Source: Undaria pinnatifida
Lineage: Eukaryota > Sar > Phaeophyceae > Laminariales > Alariaceae
Direction: 5' to 3'
Assembly (NCBI GenBank): GCA_012845835.1
Contig: JABAKD010000025.1
Coordinates: 16,439,992 to 16,503,991 of the forward strand
DNA: 64,000 nucleotides
Shown here: positions 1 to 10,944 of the stretch, piece by piece
Layout of the letters: each line of letters begins with the position of its first letter
Position numbering within the stretch: position 1 is the stretch's first letter
Position numbers and translations under genes: made by a program
The notes under the pieces: model-generated
Told to the model about the DNA's origin: nothing
The model's input: only the letters and a program-made list of their open reading frames with translations
Database searches by the model: none

Positions 1-690
1 CCATCTGCGCTTCAGAACGCACAGCACCCCGAAAAGCATGCTTTCAATTACATGACCATCCGGAGATCAACACCCCGTGATCACCAAGAGAAGAAACCGC
101 TAAAAAGGTAGTGAAGACCCCCGAGCTGAGAATCTGATCATCTGCAATAGCATTACCGTACCCGAAAGGTATAACAGACCAACAAACCAAACTAAAAATA
201 AACGTACAAAGGGGAGCTACTGCAATACAAAAAGGCATGCATGGCCTGAGAGAGTATATCAAGGATAAATGTGACAACATCAAAACGGTACGAACATATC
301 CCAAGATTGGGTTGTTTTTTTTGCTTATCAGCCAGAACTACTTCGACCAAGAAAAATCCAGGGCATTTCACGGGTGAGCGGCTGTGCCAGGTTGTGCCGA
401 GCAGGCTAGTAGAGTTGGGCGCGGCGTTCTGGACCCGCGCCCGTATTCGTTTCGTGTATGCCGCTGTATAGTACGCACCTGCTTGCCAAAAACTGGAAAA
501 AAAACATCCAACCCATCCCATCCCCTCACCTTGGCGCTCCCATTAGCAGTATCCTCGGCTTAAACCCCCCGCCTCGATCCCCTGGGTACTCCTCCTCGTC
601 CCCTACGAAGCATGCGCAGGAGAAACGCACGAGTAAGCACGAGTCATACCACGGGTAGTGGTTGCACTTTTGGGGCGAAGTGTTTCCCAC
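1..690. other. No gene seen
   Basis: Short unrelated ORFs on both strands, none with a recognisable domain. Confidence 0.5.
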
Positions 691-875
691 CGATCTGACC
701 GATCTGACCGGTCTCACCGATTTGACCGATCTGACCGGTCTCACCGATTTGACCGATCTGACCGGTCTCACCGATTTGACCAATCTGACCGGTCTCACCG
801 ATTTGACCGATCTGACCGGTCTCACCGTTTTGACCGATCTGACCGGTCTCACCGATGTGACCGATCTGACCGGTT
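691..875. repeat. 27-bp minisatellite
   Basis: About seven copies of a 27-bp unit made of 'gaccgatctgaccggtctcaccgattt'-type steps, each holding three 9-bp sub-steps. The period is a multiple of three and all frames on both strands are largely open (SDRSDRSHR or VRPVRSVKS), so the long ORFs here are repeat artefacts. Confidence 0.85.
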
Positions 876-1664
876 CAGCTCCTCGTGTGTGGAACTGTCG
901 GTTGGTATGATATACGTATGACGACTATATTTGTTCTAAGACTAACGTATACCTGGTAGAAAACGTCGGTCGGGTCGCGCGAACGAACTTCTTCGAAGTT
1001 GCGTTTCGGGTGATGATGGTGATAAATCGGGCTCATCACGTGAGGAGCTCAGAAAATTATCCCGCACCCGTACCCTTGGATGAGTCGCTAAAACCAAACA
1101 ACCAAACACAAGAACAAACACAATACTTCGTAGATGATAAGCGCCAAACGGCGGGAGGGGGTCGTTTAGAAAAAAAAGTGAAAAAAAAACAGAAACTAAC
1201 AGACATGTGATTAGGAACTAGCTCTGATGGATCGCCAGGCCGCGAGGAAGAGAGGAAGAAGCCAGAGGACTGCGGCCGATGACCGGCGGAAGGAAACGAC
1301 GATGAGGAATAGGATCGACGAGGAACAGGACAAATTACACCGGTAGCTAAATTGAAAAGATGGGCGGACGAGATTTTGGGCCATGGTTGGGAGAGGGTCA
1401 TAGGAGAGACACTTCTGCTTCACGGAAGAAGGGTTTTCTGTTTTCATCGGAAAGGCGTCTACGCTATAGCTCGTATTGTTGAAGAGCAACACCAATAAAC
1501 CTTGAGAAAAAAAAACGCTAAAACCGAAGAAACACATGAAAACAAGATGCCTATGAATAGAGAAGGGGGGAGGAGATCGTTCGTTAGGTCCATTTTTTCG
1601 TTCATTCGGTCTATGATATCGGTCGTATGATTTCGGTCGTGTTTTCGTTCGGTGCAGTGGGATA
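876..1664. other. No gene seen
   Basis: AT/GA-rich sequence; no homology or structure recognised. Confidence 0.5.
950..958. other. TACCAGGTA/TACCTGGTA motif, first of 17
   Basis: Exact 9-bp occurrences by hand count start at 950, 6727, 7836, 8062, 8999, 11201, 12008, 19021, 35443, 42047, 46688, 48965, 48982, 56110, 57014, 59098 and 59109. Chance expectation in 64 kb on both strands is about 0.5. Function unknown. Confidence 0.7.
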
Positions 1665-1765
1665 GCCGCTTTAACCCCTCAGAGCCCAAAAAAGTCCATA
1701 TACAAATTTCACGTGACTTGTCCCCAAAAACATGGGTTTCCAGCGGTAAAGGCATTAATACCGCC
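1665..1765 (+). repeat. TTAACCCC repeat (M3), copy 1
   Basis: About 100 bp bounded by TTTAACCCCT and GGTAAAGGCATTAA. The centre has TTGTCCCCAAAAA and GGGTTTCCAG. Related copies are at 4262-4372 (minus), 57100-57200, 58715-58790 and 63605-63700. The ends are loosely inverted, as in a tiny MITE. Confidence 0.5.
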
Positions 1766-1924
1766 TCGGGACGGGCCGTGTCGGCGGTTTTATTTCCATG
1801 TTTGGATTTACATGTTGCTAAGTACCGTCGTGGTCCAAGGTGAGTGCGGTGCCCTTTATGGCTATCTCCACCGCACCCGATCCCCAGGGATCATCAGGTC
1901 GGGTCGACACACTCACGCATCCGT

Positions 1925-2110
1925 ACACAACTATAGCTTGCGCTGCCGGAGTAGTAACGAGGACCGCCGGTAGGGACAGCTCGCGCTATCGCTACCACGG
2001 GACCTGAAGGACACGCCAGCTAGCGCTGGATTGCGAATGCAATTGAGTTTAATTGACACACGACGAGTATTTAAATATGTGGACGTGTGGTGAGCTCAAG
2101 CTTGAAAGGT
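1925..2110 (+). repeat. Dispersed repeat R3, copy 1
   Basis: TGCGCTGCCGGAGTAGTAAC, CCGCCGGTAGGGACAGCTCG, CGCTATCGCTACCACGGGA and AATTGAGTTTAATTGACACA. Inverted relatives are at 5215-5440 and 59120-59345; a partial plus copy lies near 23960-24060. Confidence 0.6.
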
Positions 2111-2544
2111 GGGGGCGGGGATCGTTCGTTAGGTCCATCACGACGTTTCTTAAGAAATTTTAATTCAGTCCTTCGGTTCATGATCTCGTTGGTTTCGTCC
2201 GTGATGATTACCGTTTTGATTGTTTGTTCGGGATATACACGGTTTCGTTCGTACTTTTTGCTCATTCGGCCCATAATTTCGCTCGCTCGTTTGGTCCGTC
2301 TACGGTTTTGTTTGTTTGGTCTATGCTTTTGGCTTGTGTGGCCCATGATTATATCCATGACTTCGTTCGGTTCATTATGTCGTTCGTTGGTCACCTTCTT
2401 CTATAAATATATCGTCCGTTCGTTCAGTAGCTCATTTTTTCCCCAGGCTCTTTGCGCATCACGGCCCGACCAGCAGGCCGGGCCAGTCGATTTTCAAAAT
2501 CTCGCCGGTTTCGAGTCCGGTTGTGCCAGGATATCACGCACGCT

Positions 2545-2810
2545 ACAATAGCACTTTTTGGCTATCGTTTTCCTGCATAACGGAGCTCCTTCACCAAAAT
2601 ATCCTCGGATATGCCACTTTTGTTTGGGAAATTGTGTTTGTATACCTAGGCCATCTTTTTTGTTGTCGATTAGCATTTTCAGTTTACTCTACGTACAGTA
2701 AATCACTTTTTCGGTGGGGTACGGAGCTCTTCAAGTGAAGATCCTCAGAAAATTGTTGCTGATTCTCAGAAAAAAATTGGTGCATCTCTACCGTATCATG
2801 TGTCAGATAT
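2545..2810 (+). repeat. Dispersed repeat R4, copy 1
   Basis: Order shared with 7430-7710 and 51260-51530: 'ctggatgacgg(a)g', 'tacctagg(c)ca', 'gctc.tcaagtgaaga', 'gcac(t)tctaccgta'. Divergence is high and no gene is visible. Confidence 0.42.
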
Positions 2811-3929
2811 GCGAAATCTCACGGGTCTATCGAGAGGTTTCAAATCTCACTCGTCGGGCCGGGTCATTCTGACCCGACCCGACCCGACCCGACCCGTAAG
2901 AAGCTATCCGACCAACGACAAAGCCCCCAATACAATTTTCCCATTCGTTAGACCGGTGATAATGGAAGGCCAAAAGTTTGAAATTCCCGAAGATCCCAGC
3001 CAAACTTTGCCTGAACGGTCGCCCGTGGACCCAATTTGGTAGAATGTTTTTTTGAAACTTTCCAGAATTCCGGGAAAAAACGATTTCTCGCGGCGATCTT
3101 GGCCAACATCGGCCTGAGAATTTCGCAAGCAGATCTTGGATTAGACGCGGCGCAATTTCGTGTTCTCCACACACTTCGTTCGACAAAATCGACGACAGCG
3201 TCGTGAACTCTGAACGTGGCGAGCTCGTTAGGGGCTCCGACCCCCCCTTGGTGTAGAGCGCTCACTCTACGGCCGGTGATTTGTGGCGGGCGCCGATCAG
3301 GCTTCTGTTAAAAACACATTTGGCGTCTGGTGTGTAAACAACTGAGGCAAAAACTCTCTATCGTCTCTCAACGGGCGAAAAAAAGAATTTTGAGACGATG
3401 TGACGGACGGAAGACCACAGGACATAACAAGCAACCTCTCACACCCTAGGGCATGGATCGAGATGAACTCTTCAGCGCTGTCAACTACACTCATGTGGCC
3501 TTGTCCGGAGCAAAGAGGAGTGACCATGGGTTGTCTATATCTCGACATCGAAGGTCAATCGTGTTTGGTGGGCAGTGTTGATCAAGGCTCGATGAAAAAT
3601 AGACAAATTGACCTGTTCGATCGCATGACCAAAAAAAGAGCCAGAAAAACGTTTTCCTCATATTTCCCCCGCAGCGACGTTACCCGGAATCTTTCAGCAA
3701 ATAACCCCCACTATCGGCTTTCCATTGTCATAGGTATCAGGTCCCATGATTTCGCTTGTTGGGTCAACCATTTCCTTCGCTTGGTCGATCCTATTTTCAA
3801 CGAGAAAATAAGCTCGGAAGCTCGTCCGAGTTTGTTTGCTTTGCTCATTTCATCTATATGATCGTCGCACTTTTTCTTTCTCATTCTCCCTCCCCCGACG
3901 TAACCCATACCCGGGGTCACTAAGCAGGC
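2811..3929. other. No recognisable gene
   Basis: Includes a GACCC pentamer run (about 2870-2898). Overlapping ORFs on both strands (e.g. minus 3265-2948, plus 3400-3861) look non-repetitive but match no family I know. A 20-C run occurs at about 3930-3949. Confidence 0.4.
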
Positions 3930-4158
3930 TCCCCCCCCCCCCCCCCCCCGCTTACGACGGCACGCTCCTTCGTTTTTTATCGCGAGAATAGTTCAGTACT
4001 TCCTTCCCTCATCGACTACCGTCGAATTGTGCCTACCCACGCTATAAAGCGCTCTCAGTAGCTGGTATGTCTCGAACATTAAAATCTCCATACCGAGACT
4101 TGAACCCCTGACTCCATTCCTAGCAGTGTTCGAGGTTAACCACTAGACCACCGGGGCG
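3930..4158 (-). mobile_element. tRNA-derived SINE (S1), copy B
   Basis: The minus strand starts CGCCCCGG with A box TGGTCTAGTGG, a CTGCTAG anticodon-like loop and B box GGTTCAAGTC. Its 3' part (GCGATAAAAAACGAAGG then CGTGCC and a G run) matches the SINE body. The anticodon stem does not pair, so it is a SINE or pseudo-tRNA rather than a tRNA-Ser gene. Confidence 0.55.
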
Positions 4159-4261
4159 ATACATATACACCAAGTATGTAGTAACTACTGTTGGTAGTAT
4201 CACCAACACTATAATCAATAGACTCGGTGCCCTAAACAATGCCGGCATATTGGGCTGGGAG

Positions 4262-4372
4262 ACACCGCCAGTTCACGCCTTCACAACTGGACATAGGTTT
4301 TTGGGGACAAGTTACTTGACAACAGTATAGGGAGATATTTTCGGGCGCTGGAGGGGTTAAGGAGCATTATCA
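4262..4372 (-). repeat. TTAACCCC repeat (M3), copy 2
   Basis: Inverted copy: CACAACTGG, then TTTTTGGGGACAAGT, AGTATAGGGAG and a terminal GGGGTTAA. Confidence 0.48.
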
Positions 4373-5034
4373 TTCTATAGACCAAACTATCAGCTCTTTT
4401 GGGCTTGTCCGTGTTACTTGCGCGGTGGCTAATCAACTTTTCTTTGGTTCGTAATATTGAGCGTTTAACATTCTACAAGCCAATACTAAGCTACTATCAC
4501 AGTAAATCTTGTTTGGGGTCCATGTACAGGGACCAAAAAACGGCGATTGCGACAATTTTCGAGCGTCCACGAGTACGTAGTCTACTCGGGCGCGGCAGTG
4601 CGAGTAGGACTATGCCGCACCCGTTCTCTACGACCCCTCGCATTACTGTGCTTCGGACACCAGTGTTTCATCATCCCCCAATCAGCAGTGCCCGATGCTG
4701 CAATCATCAATCTCCATCGTCAAGTGTTCCCTCTCAAGCTCCGAAGGTGTTGATATCCTCTCAAGCTCCGAAGGGGTTAATACCAGCTAATTTGGGCTGA
4801 TAAGGTGCTACTAGCTCGGTTACTTGCGCGGTGGCTAGCTACGTTTTCTTTGGTACGCAATCTTAAGCATTAACATTCTACAAACGAGGTGGCTTTATCG
4901 GTGTCACCACCCCAAACGCACCAGAAAAGGTTCCAAAAATATTACCTTGTACGCTTTATAGAGGTTTTGAGGCTTTGTTTTTGTGGTTTTGTGTTTTATG
5001 TTTTTTGTCTACACATCACATGAAGGCGTAGACC
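4373..5034. other. No gene seen
   Basis: A short internal repeat (CTCAAGCTCCGAAGG, 4734 and 4759). Nothing else recognised. Confidence 0.45.
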
Positions 5035-5214
5035 CAACCCAACCCTAACCCTAACCCCGACCCTGACCCAGGCTAAGCCTACGACGCTTCCCGCGGCTTC
5101 GCAGCGATATTTCGATATCTGAAAAAAAATTGCGTACCACCTCGAAAACGTAATATTTTTGGTACTGTCTCTGGTATGTTTGGGGCGGTGAAAACGCGGT
5201 TAATGAAGTCTACT

Positions 5215-5440
5215 ATTATCTGTCTTCTTTTTCATCCTCCGGCGGACAGAAAAAATCAAGCTTAAGCTCACCAAAATTCGGCTTATTTTCATACATTCCG
5301 TGTCAATTGAACTCAACTGCATTCGCAATCCAGCGCTAGCTGGGGTGTCCTTCAGTTCCCGTGGTGGCGATAGCGCGAGCTGTCCCTACCGGCGGTCCCC
5401 ATTACTACTCCAGCAGCGCAAGCTGCCGTTGTATACTGCA
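5215..5440 (-). repeat. Dispersed repeat R3, copy 2
   Basis: Inverted copy; its outer end contains a small hairpin ATCCTCCGGCGGACAGAAAA shared in form with the 59.1-kb copy. Confidence 0.6.
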
Positions 5441-5796
5441 TACTGCTATATATAGGCTGAACTAACAGCTCGTTTGGGCTGGTCGGTGTCACTAGCCCGA
5501 TCACTCAGTACTTGCGCGGTGGGTACGATACTTTTTCTTTACTTTTTCTTTCTCATTTTTTTTTTCTTGTGCTACACTTGGTCTGACTCATAGAAACGCT
5601 TGAGCCCCTCGTTTCGACTTGCGAAATCTCCAACCCCCCGGGATTTCAACCCAGCCACACCGCGAGCGGGACCATGGGACCATCGCACACCATAGTTACT
5701 CGTACATGCATAGCCGCAGGTCGCTCATCCTGTCAACACAGCTGCTGGGACTAGGGCAGTGATACACAGCAATATTTGACGTTTATAACCATTTTA

Positions 5797-5880
5797 CCCC
5801 AGTCCGGTATTTCGTATGGGTTAGGGTTCGGGTTAGTACCCCAGTCCGGTATTTCGTATGGGTTAGGGTTCGGGTTAGTT
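5797..5880 (+). repeat. 42-bp tandem pair with telomere-like GGGTTAGGGTTCGGGTTAG
   Basis: Two near-identical 42-bp units each contain GGGTTAGGGTTCGGGTTAG. The related CCCTAACCCTAACCCCGACC lies at about 5040-5063. They may be interstitial telomere-like sequence. Confidence 0.55.
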
Positions 5881-6189
5881 CCATGGTTGAAAAACACCAT
5901 AATGTTAAGACACCCGACTAAGGGAGGGTACCTTACCCCTTACATACAACATATATACCAATTAGATACCACTTATACATACATAAGTAAGTGGTATAAG
6001 TAAGTGGTACATAAGTAATTGGTAAGGTCTACTGGATTAGGGGGGCACTCCATATGGAGATACTTGTAACTTAACTGGACCCTGCAAAGGGTGGGAGCGG
6101 TTTTTAGAGCACCAACACAGAGAAAAAGGATGTGCGAAAATTGAAAGGCTGGCCGAATGTATACTAACGGCTCTCTCACAAGAAAGAGC

Positions 6190-6365
6190 CGCATAAGAAA
6201 TCCAGCTTGAGATTCGGGGATAGAAGAGGTGCGGGAGCCGTTATACTGAAGTCAGTGCGCAATTCGAAGCGAGTCGACGAGGGAAGACATAGCTGGAGTC
6301 TTCTCGCGATAAAAATGAAGACATGTACCGCCGTGGTGGGGGGAGGGGGGAGAAGAGCCAGCTTA
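6190..6365 (+). mobile_element. Possible SINE S1 3' fragment, plus orientation
   Basis: TCTCGCGATAAAAATGAAGACA followed by CCGCCGTGG and a G run resembles the 3' joint of copies A and B. Weak elsewhere. Confidence 0.35.
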
Positions 6366-6499
6366 GTAACCCCGGAAACCCCGGATCAGGGTTACGTCTA
6401 GGGAGGGAGAAGGAGAAAGAAAAGTGCGAAGATGACACTTACAGAAAGGATGGGCAACGAAAAAAGAAGCGCAGAACCAACCCTTTCGCGGAAAAGAAA

Positions 6500-6690
6500 C
6501 CCACCCTGGGACTAGCTGTATCGCGGTTTCACACGAAAATAAACGAGCATGAAAAGCTGAACAAAGGGAACGCTGATGAAACCCGACGCACGATAAAAAT
6601 AAGGGCAAGTACCGATGTGGAGAAAAGAGGACACTTGCGACTCGTGACCACGGCTTGTCCAGAAGCTCGCTGAGGGTAAAAACCTCTTAC
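6500..6690 (+). mobile_element. SINE S1 3' fragment, plus orientation
   Basis: Contains AGCATGAAAAGCTG, ACGATAAAAATAAGGGCA and ACGGCTTGTCCAGAAGC, matching the body and tail of copy A. The tRNA-like head is absent. Confidence 0.45.
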
Positions 6691-6933
6691 AAGTTTAGCT
6701 GAAGAGTAAAAGTGATGAATAAAAACTACCAGGTACGTTAAAATAACATAAACTAGAGAGACGGTAGTCTGCTTGATACACGGTATAATCGCATCGGAAG
6801 GTTTCAAATAACGCCATATAGAAAAGTTCCAGCCAAAGTGTCTCGTGCCCCGCGTTCGGACTGCTACCTTCTCGTGAGGAGAGGCCAGGGAGGCGGGGAT
6901 GATGCCGTCTCGGAGTTCACAAGAGTAATTGCT

Positions 6934-7268
6934 AGAGCTGTGAGTCGGCAAGATTTTAGGACTAATAACTAATCGGTAGGTGACGTCAGCCGACTAACTG
7001 ACCGTAGTCCGCAAGTCGGCTGGCGAAGCCAGCTGATGGCCAGCTGACTTGCCGACTTAGGTCAAGCGAGCGAAAGCGAGCCAAAGTAGCTCCCCTCGGC
7101 CGGGGGGGGCGGGGCGCCTGGAAGGAAAAAATGCATCACGCATTAAACAATCCTTCCTACAAGTACGGAAATTAAATAAGTCGGATAGTCGGCACGTTCG
7201 GGAAACGACTAATTATTAGTCCGACGAATAACTAGTTGGTGACTTAAGTCGTGTCGACTGACGGCTCT
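6934..7268. mobile_element. MITE family M1, copy 1 (335 bp)
   Basis: Ends AGAGCTGTGAGTCGGCA and, inverted, AGAGCCGTCAGTCGACA. The interior has a perfect hairpin GCTGGC-GAA-GCCAGC (about 7020-7034), a G-rich block and paired ACTAATTATTAGT motifs. It is non-coding. The second copy is at 48926-49341. Confidence 0.68.
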
Positions 7269-7429
7269 ACTTGCCGTAGATGCGTATCACACCTGATACA
7301 TGACTGCGTGTGCTGTGTGCACCACTACCGCTGTAATACTGCGGCCGTAAACAGGCGAAGATGCCACCCTTGTAGCTCATGTTGTTACAATCTTCCACAC
7401 ACAATGAACACTTGACAATTTCTGGCACG

Positions 7430-7710
7430 TGCCACGACAGAGGTAGCACGTTGTTCGCCATTATATTTTTTCTGGATGACGGGGGTTTCTTAACCCTTTG
7501 TCGTCGGAATGATGCTATTCTTGTTTTGCAATGGATATATATGTATATATTTTCAATACCTAGGTCATGGGTTTGATCATCGGGTTGCACTTCCAGTTTC
7601 TCCAAACTCGGTTTTTGGGTGAGGTAAACCAACCATTGTATTATCAAGCCACCACCCTCAGAAGGCAAAAAAGAGCAAGCGCACCTCTATCGTAGGACGT
7701 GTCTTCTACT
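7430..7710 (+). repeat. Dispersed repeat R4, copy 2
   Basis: Contains TTTTCAATACCTAGGTCATG and GCACCTCTATCGTAGGA, the same markers as copies 1 and 3. Confidence 0.42.
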
Positions 7711-7756
7711 CTTCTACCAAGCCACACCCAGCACACGCAGGGGCCCAGCTATTAAT

Positions 7757-7855
7757 AGGAGCAAGCTGTTGTGATGGTCGCCGCTGTTGTGTAACAGGTA
7801 AACAGCAAGCTGTTGTGATGGTCGCCGCTGTTGTGTACCAGGTAAACAACTGTGA
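7757..7855. repeat. 45-bp tandem pair
   Basis: GCAAGCTGTTGTGATGGTCG then CCGCTGTTGTGTA(A/C)CAGGTAAAC, twice. Confidence 0.6.
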
Positions 7856-7949
7856 CCACGGACTTGACTACGCGAGTTAATGAGAGAACAACAACCAGGT
7901 ACACAACAATAGCACTACACAGCAGCAGTTGTTTTTCTTTTTCAACCAC

Positions 7950-8060
7950 TTTTACTTTCGAGCTCAACTCGTGCCAGGCTGTATCCTCTGCGGCCTTCTG
8001 GACAAGCTGTGGGCATAGTTGTCTTCCCTTCTCCCCCCCGGCACGTGCCTTCATTTTTAA
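7950..8060 (-). repeat. Duplicated tail of SINE S1 copy A
   Basis: About 110 bp repeating 8073-8185 almost exactly (CGAGCTCAACTCGTGC, GGCTGTATCCTCTGC, GACAAGCTGTGGGCATAG, CCCCGGCACGTGCCTTCATT). Confidence 0.6.
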
Positions 8061-8072
8061 CTACCTGGTACT

Positions 8073-8395
8073 ACTTTTACGTTCGAGCTCAACTCGTGCG
8101 AGGCTGTATCCTCTGCCGCCTTCCGGACAAGCTGTGGGCATAGATGTCTTCCCTTCTTCCCCCCGGCACGTGCCTTCATTTTTATTGCGCATGCTTGTAG
8201 CGTTCAGCGTTCTGACTTTCCAGCTTTTTATGCTCGCCGATGTGCATCGAATTTCGCCCACTCGCGTTTGCGCACTTTATGTAGCTAACTTTCGGCCCGT
8301 CAATTATCAATAGTAAGAAGGAGTCTCTTCTGAGGTTCGAACCTACGACAGCGACCTCAATAGTCACGCGGCTCACCATTGAACCACCGAGGACG
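8073..8395 (-). mobile_element. tRNA-derived SINE (S1), copy A
   Basis: On the minus strand the head has a Pol III A box (TGGTTCAATGG) and, 43 nt on, a B box (GGTTCGAACCT), with a 5-bp anticodon-like stem GTGAC/GTCGC. The body runs to CAATAAAAATGAAGGCACG and the tail reaches AGCTTGTCCGGAAGGCGGC. The T stem is imperfect, so it is not a working tRNA. The tail segment is duplicated next door (7950-8060). Confidence 0.58.
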
Positions 8396-8479
8396 TCGCT
8401 GTTGCTTGTTCTTGTTTGTGGCGCTGTTGAGGTTGTTGTGGTCGGTTGCACAATAAACCATTCTCTGCATGTATCATGT

Positions 8480-8712
8480 TAAACTCGTACTTCTGTCCCC
8501 CTCAAAACCGGGTTGTACAGTTTCCGTGTACGTGCAGATTGATTAACATCACCCTGTTGACCCTGGTACAAGCTAGTTCCAACGGGAGTCGCCGACGTAC
8601 AGCAGTACATCCTGAATGAAGACACACACCCAGCAATATGCGCCATCGGAGTACCACACAGCTCGCACATATGAGTTTCGACGAAATCTTCGATCTCGTA
8701 CCTGGAGTGTAT
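8480..8712 (+). repeat. Core-module family C1 copy
   Basis: Contains GTCCCCCTCAAAACCGGG, CATCACCCTGTTGACCCTGG and the core GAGTTTCGACGAAATCTTCGATCTC. The same order, inverted, is found at 15103-15420 and 31938-32250, and in plus orientation at 22490-22700. Confidence 0.55.
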
Positions 8713-8946
8713 TTATCTTATACTTGTACTAAGTACAAGTATGTGTTCTTCGATCTTTCGACCCATCTACATCCAGCACAAACAGTGTCCGTGCTGATGC
8801 CTCATAGACACGAGCTCTGTGATTACGAAATACGAGACAGAGGTACACAACAGCAAAAATCGTTCGGCATGGTGGTTTATTTGGCCATGCAATGCCAACC
8901 GCAATAAGTACGCTGGCAAACACAAAAACATACACACAGAAGCAGC

Positions 8947-9107
8947 GGTCTCTCTATAGCGCCGGCATGTGCCAACGGGGAAAACCGGCGCTATGATATA
9001 CCAGGTACTCTGGATTGGGGAATATAGAGGTTTTGGAATCGAAACGAAAAACTGTGCCAAGCGATTTCACTGGCACTATAGTGGGCAACCGGCGCTACAG
9101 AGGGACC
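8947..9107. mobile_element. MITE family M2, copy 1 (161 bp)
   Basis: 19-bp TIRs (17 identical) starting GGTC and containing TAGCGCCGG. The interior includes GGCACTATAGTGGGCAACC. A relative is at 48702-48872. No ORF. Confidence 0.6.
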
Positions 9108-9399
9108 ACTACTGCACTGCAGAGCGTGAAATAGGCGTCCGGCTCGTGGTGCAACCCCCCGCAGGGCCCCGGAGCGCCCCCCGAGGGCCGCCGGAGGTCG
9201 TTTTTTTAACCATATATGCGTCAAAATACTCAAAGTGTGCGTCTAAGACGAAATCAACACAAAAATAGCCTCATTTTTTCTCGCCTGCGCCGAAAAGCAC
9301 GCCAATTTTGACCAACTTTTTTTCGGAAAAAAAAGGTGCGCCGCACCATGCCTTCACCACGTGGCGAAACCAGAACACCAGACTATTTGGAGTAAAATC

Positions 9400-9655
9400 A
9401 AAGGGCAGACAACAGAAAGCGGTATGCCGCGACCATTCCACGCCACCGTGCGGTACGGCAGAATACAACTGGATTTTTTACCCCAATCCGCGACGCTGAA
9501 TGGTCAACTTAGCCTTGTACCGGTTTTTGACACCAACTCCTCCCGGTACATCATACCGCGGCCTTTCATCTCGACCGTCACCGTTTTCTGACGTGGCCCA
9601 TACCGCTTTCTGTCGGAAAATATCATGCGGCTTTGCCCGAGGCTCTTCATGCCCC
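9400..9655 (+). repeat. Dispersed repeat R1, uninterrupted copy
   Basis: It matches, in reverse complement, 12509-12682 joined to 11650-11727, i.e. the flanks of the 781-bp TIR element. The first ~60 bp of both copies translate to a shared peptide (GQTT.SG.P.PF.ATV.Y), suggesting decayed coding sequence, but the family is not recognised. Confidence 0.55.
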
Positions 9656-9919
9656 ACAGCCTTTCAATTTTCAACCAAATCTCAACCATGGGCGCCACAT
9701 CATGTAACATCCATAGAACTGCGCGCTTTCATATTTTGGATCCCTTCAGAGCAATCATTGCAACACCCCTTCGGAACACGGCACGACCCGCTGCTCAACC
9801 ATACATAGCTCGCACAACCCACATACACGTACGTGTGTACGCATGGCGGGGAAAGGGGTGGGGGAAGGGACAAAGGGGGAGTGACAATCCCGCTAAATGC
9901 GGGCGACCCAGGGTGCGCA

Positions 9920-10095
9920 CACACACACCCTCGCGTCCGCCTTGCCAATTCGTACACTGCATTATGTTGAAATCCTCGCTACCGATGGCGCCACTATCGA
10001 CCCTAAAGATACACACACACCACTCTCTCGTTCGCCTTGCGTATTCGTACAACGCGTTCTGTTGAAATCCGCACAGGGAGAGGGCGCCACTACTT
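9920..10095. repeat. ~91-bp tandem pair
   Basis: Two units with CGCCTTGC(C/G)TATTCGTAC-like sequence, TGTTGAAATCC and GGCGCCACTA. Confidence 0.5.
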
Positions 10096-10341
10096 AAACT
10101 TGGTAGTTGAACTTGGGATCACGTGACATGCCCGGAAAATAACCTATCATACTAGCTATATAATACACTGCCCATACACTATACTCCTTCGGCCTGCCCC
10201 GTCCTTGGGGTGGGCCGAGGAAGCCCGCGAGGACCTGCAGCGGTCTAGCGGCAGTCACACGGGCATCGAGCCTCGGGCTGGGTAGAGAGGGAACCTCGCG
10301 CGGTCTGGCTAGTGAACTGCTCACTCTAAGGACCGCGTGGG

Positions 10342-10944
10342 GTGGTGGTGATGGGTTTTCTTTTTAACCCCGACGCCGAGGAGTTCATCCCCGGGGCAGG
10401 ACGGGTACATCACCACAGCAGAGAGCGCAGCGTGGGCAGCTTGGGGAGTGGAGAGGCTGGCCACCGCGTGGGTACGCATGCACGACAGGAAGGATGGGAG
10501 TGTCGGCGTTGGCTGGGACGGCTGCACCCAGCCAGCGGAAACCAAGGCGCGAACCGGGCTACGAAACGGAGAGCCACAATCATCACATTAATAGAGAGAA
10601 AAAAGAAACAACAGAAACAGAAACGGAGGAGGGGACGAGCCTCTCGTCGGCTGGCTGAGAAAGCAGCACGCGAGACTCGTAAGAGACGGAAGGCGGCACT
10701 TGTGGCGGTAGCGACCTACAACGTGCGTACCCTGGCCGTAAAGGGGAAGAACGGGTATGGGCATGACGAGCGTGTACTGGCGAAAGGCCAGCAACTCGGC
10801 TGTGACTTCATTGGCCTGCAGGAAACTCGACGGCCCGGCAACACGAGATTCAGTGCAGCTGGATACCAAGTTTTTTTTTTGCTCAGGTATTTTGGTTTAA
10901 TGAGAAGAACACAAAGGGGGGAGGGGGGGAAACAGGAGGAGTAG
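10342..10944 (+). pseudogene. LINE ORF2 N-terminus: endonuclease head, truncated
   Basis: The protein has a basic N-terminal region (many R/K around residues 75-115) followed by the start of an exonuclease-endonuclease-phosphatase (APE-like) domain: VATYNVRTLA near residue 125, then DFIGLQETR, with the catalytic Glu in QET, then FSAAGYQVF. Homology to the non-LTR retrotransposon endonuclease stops at about 10869, where a T run and unrelated sequence begin. The rest of the endonuclease and the whole reverse transcriptase are missing. This enzyme nicks target DNA for target-primed reverse transcription. The upstream 10100-10341 is GC-rich and may be the element's 5' UTR. The first Met is not certain. 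Confidence 0.72.

Noticed and set aside
526-921. Overlapping ORFs with 9-residue repeats
   Set aside because: Explained by the 27-bp minisatellite on both strands.
4083-4157. tRNA-Ser (GCT) gene on the minus strand
   Set aside because: A and B boxes and a CTGCTAG loop are present but the anticodon and acceptor stems do not pair; fits a SINE head better.
7757-8185. CRISPR-like direct repeats
   Set aside because: Only two copies of each unit, no regular spacers, and a eukaryotic context.
8323-8393. Functional tRNA on the minus strand
   Set aside because: The anticodon-like stem pairs but the base before the would-be anticodon is A instead of T and the T stem is mismatched; it leads into a SINE body.
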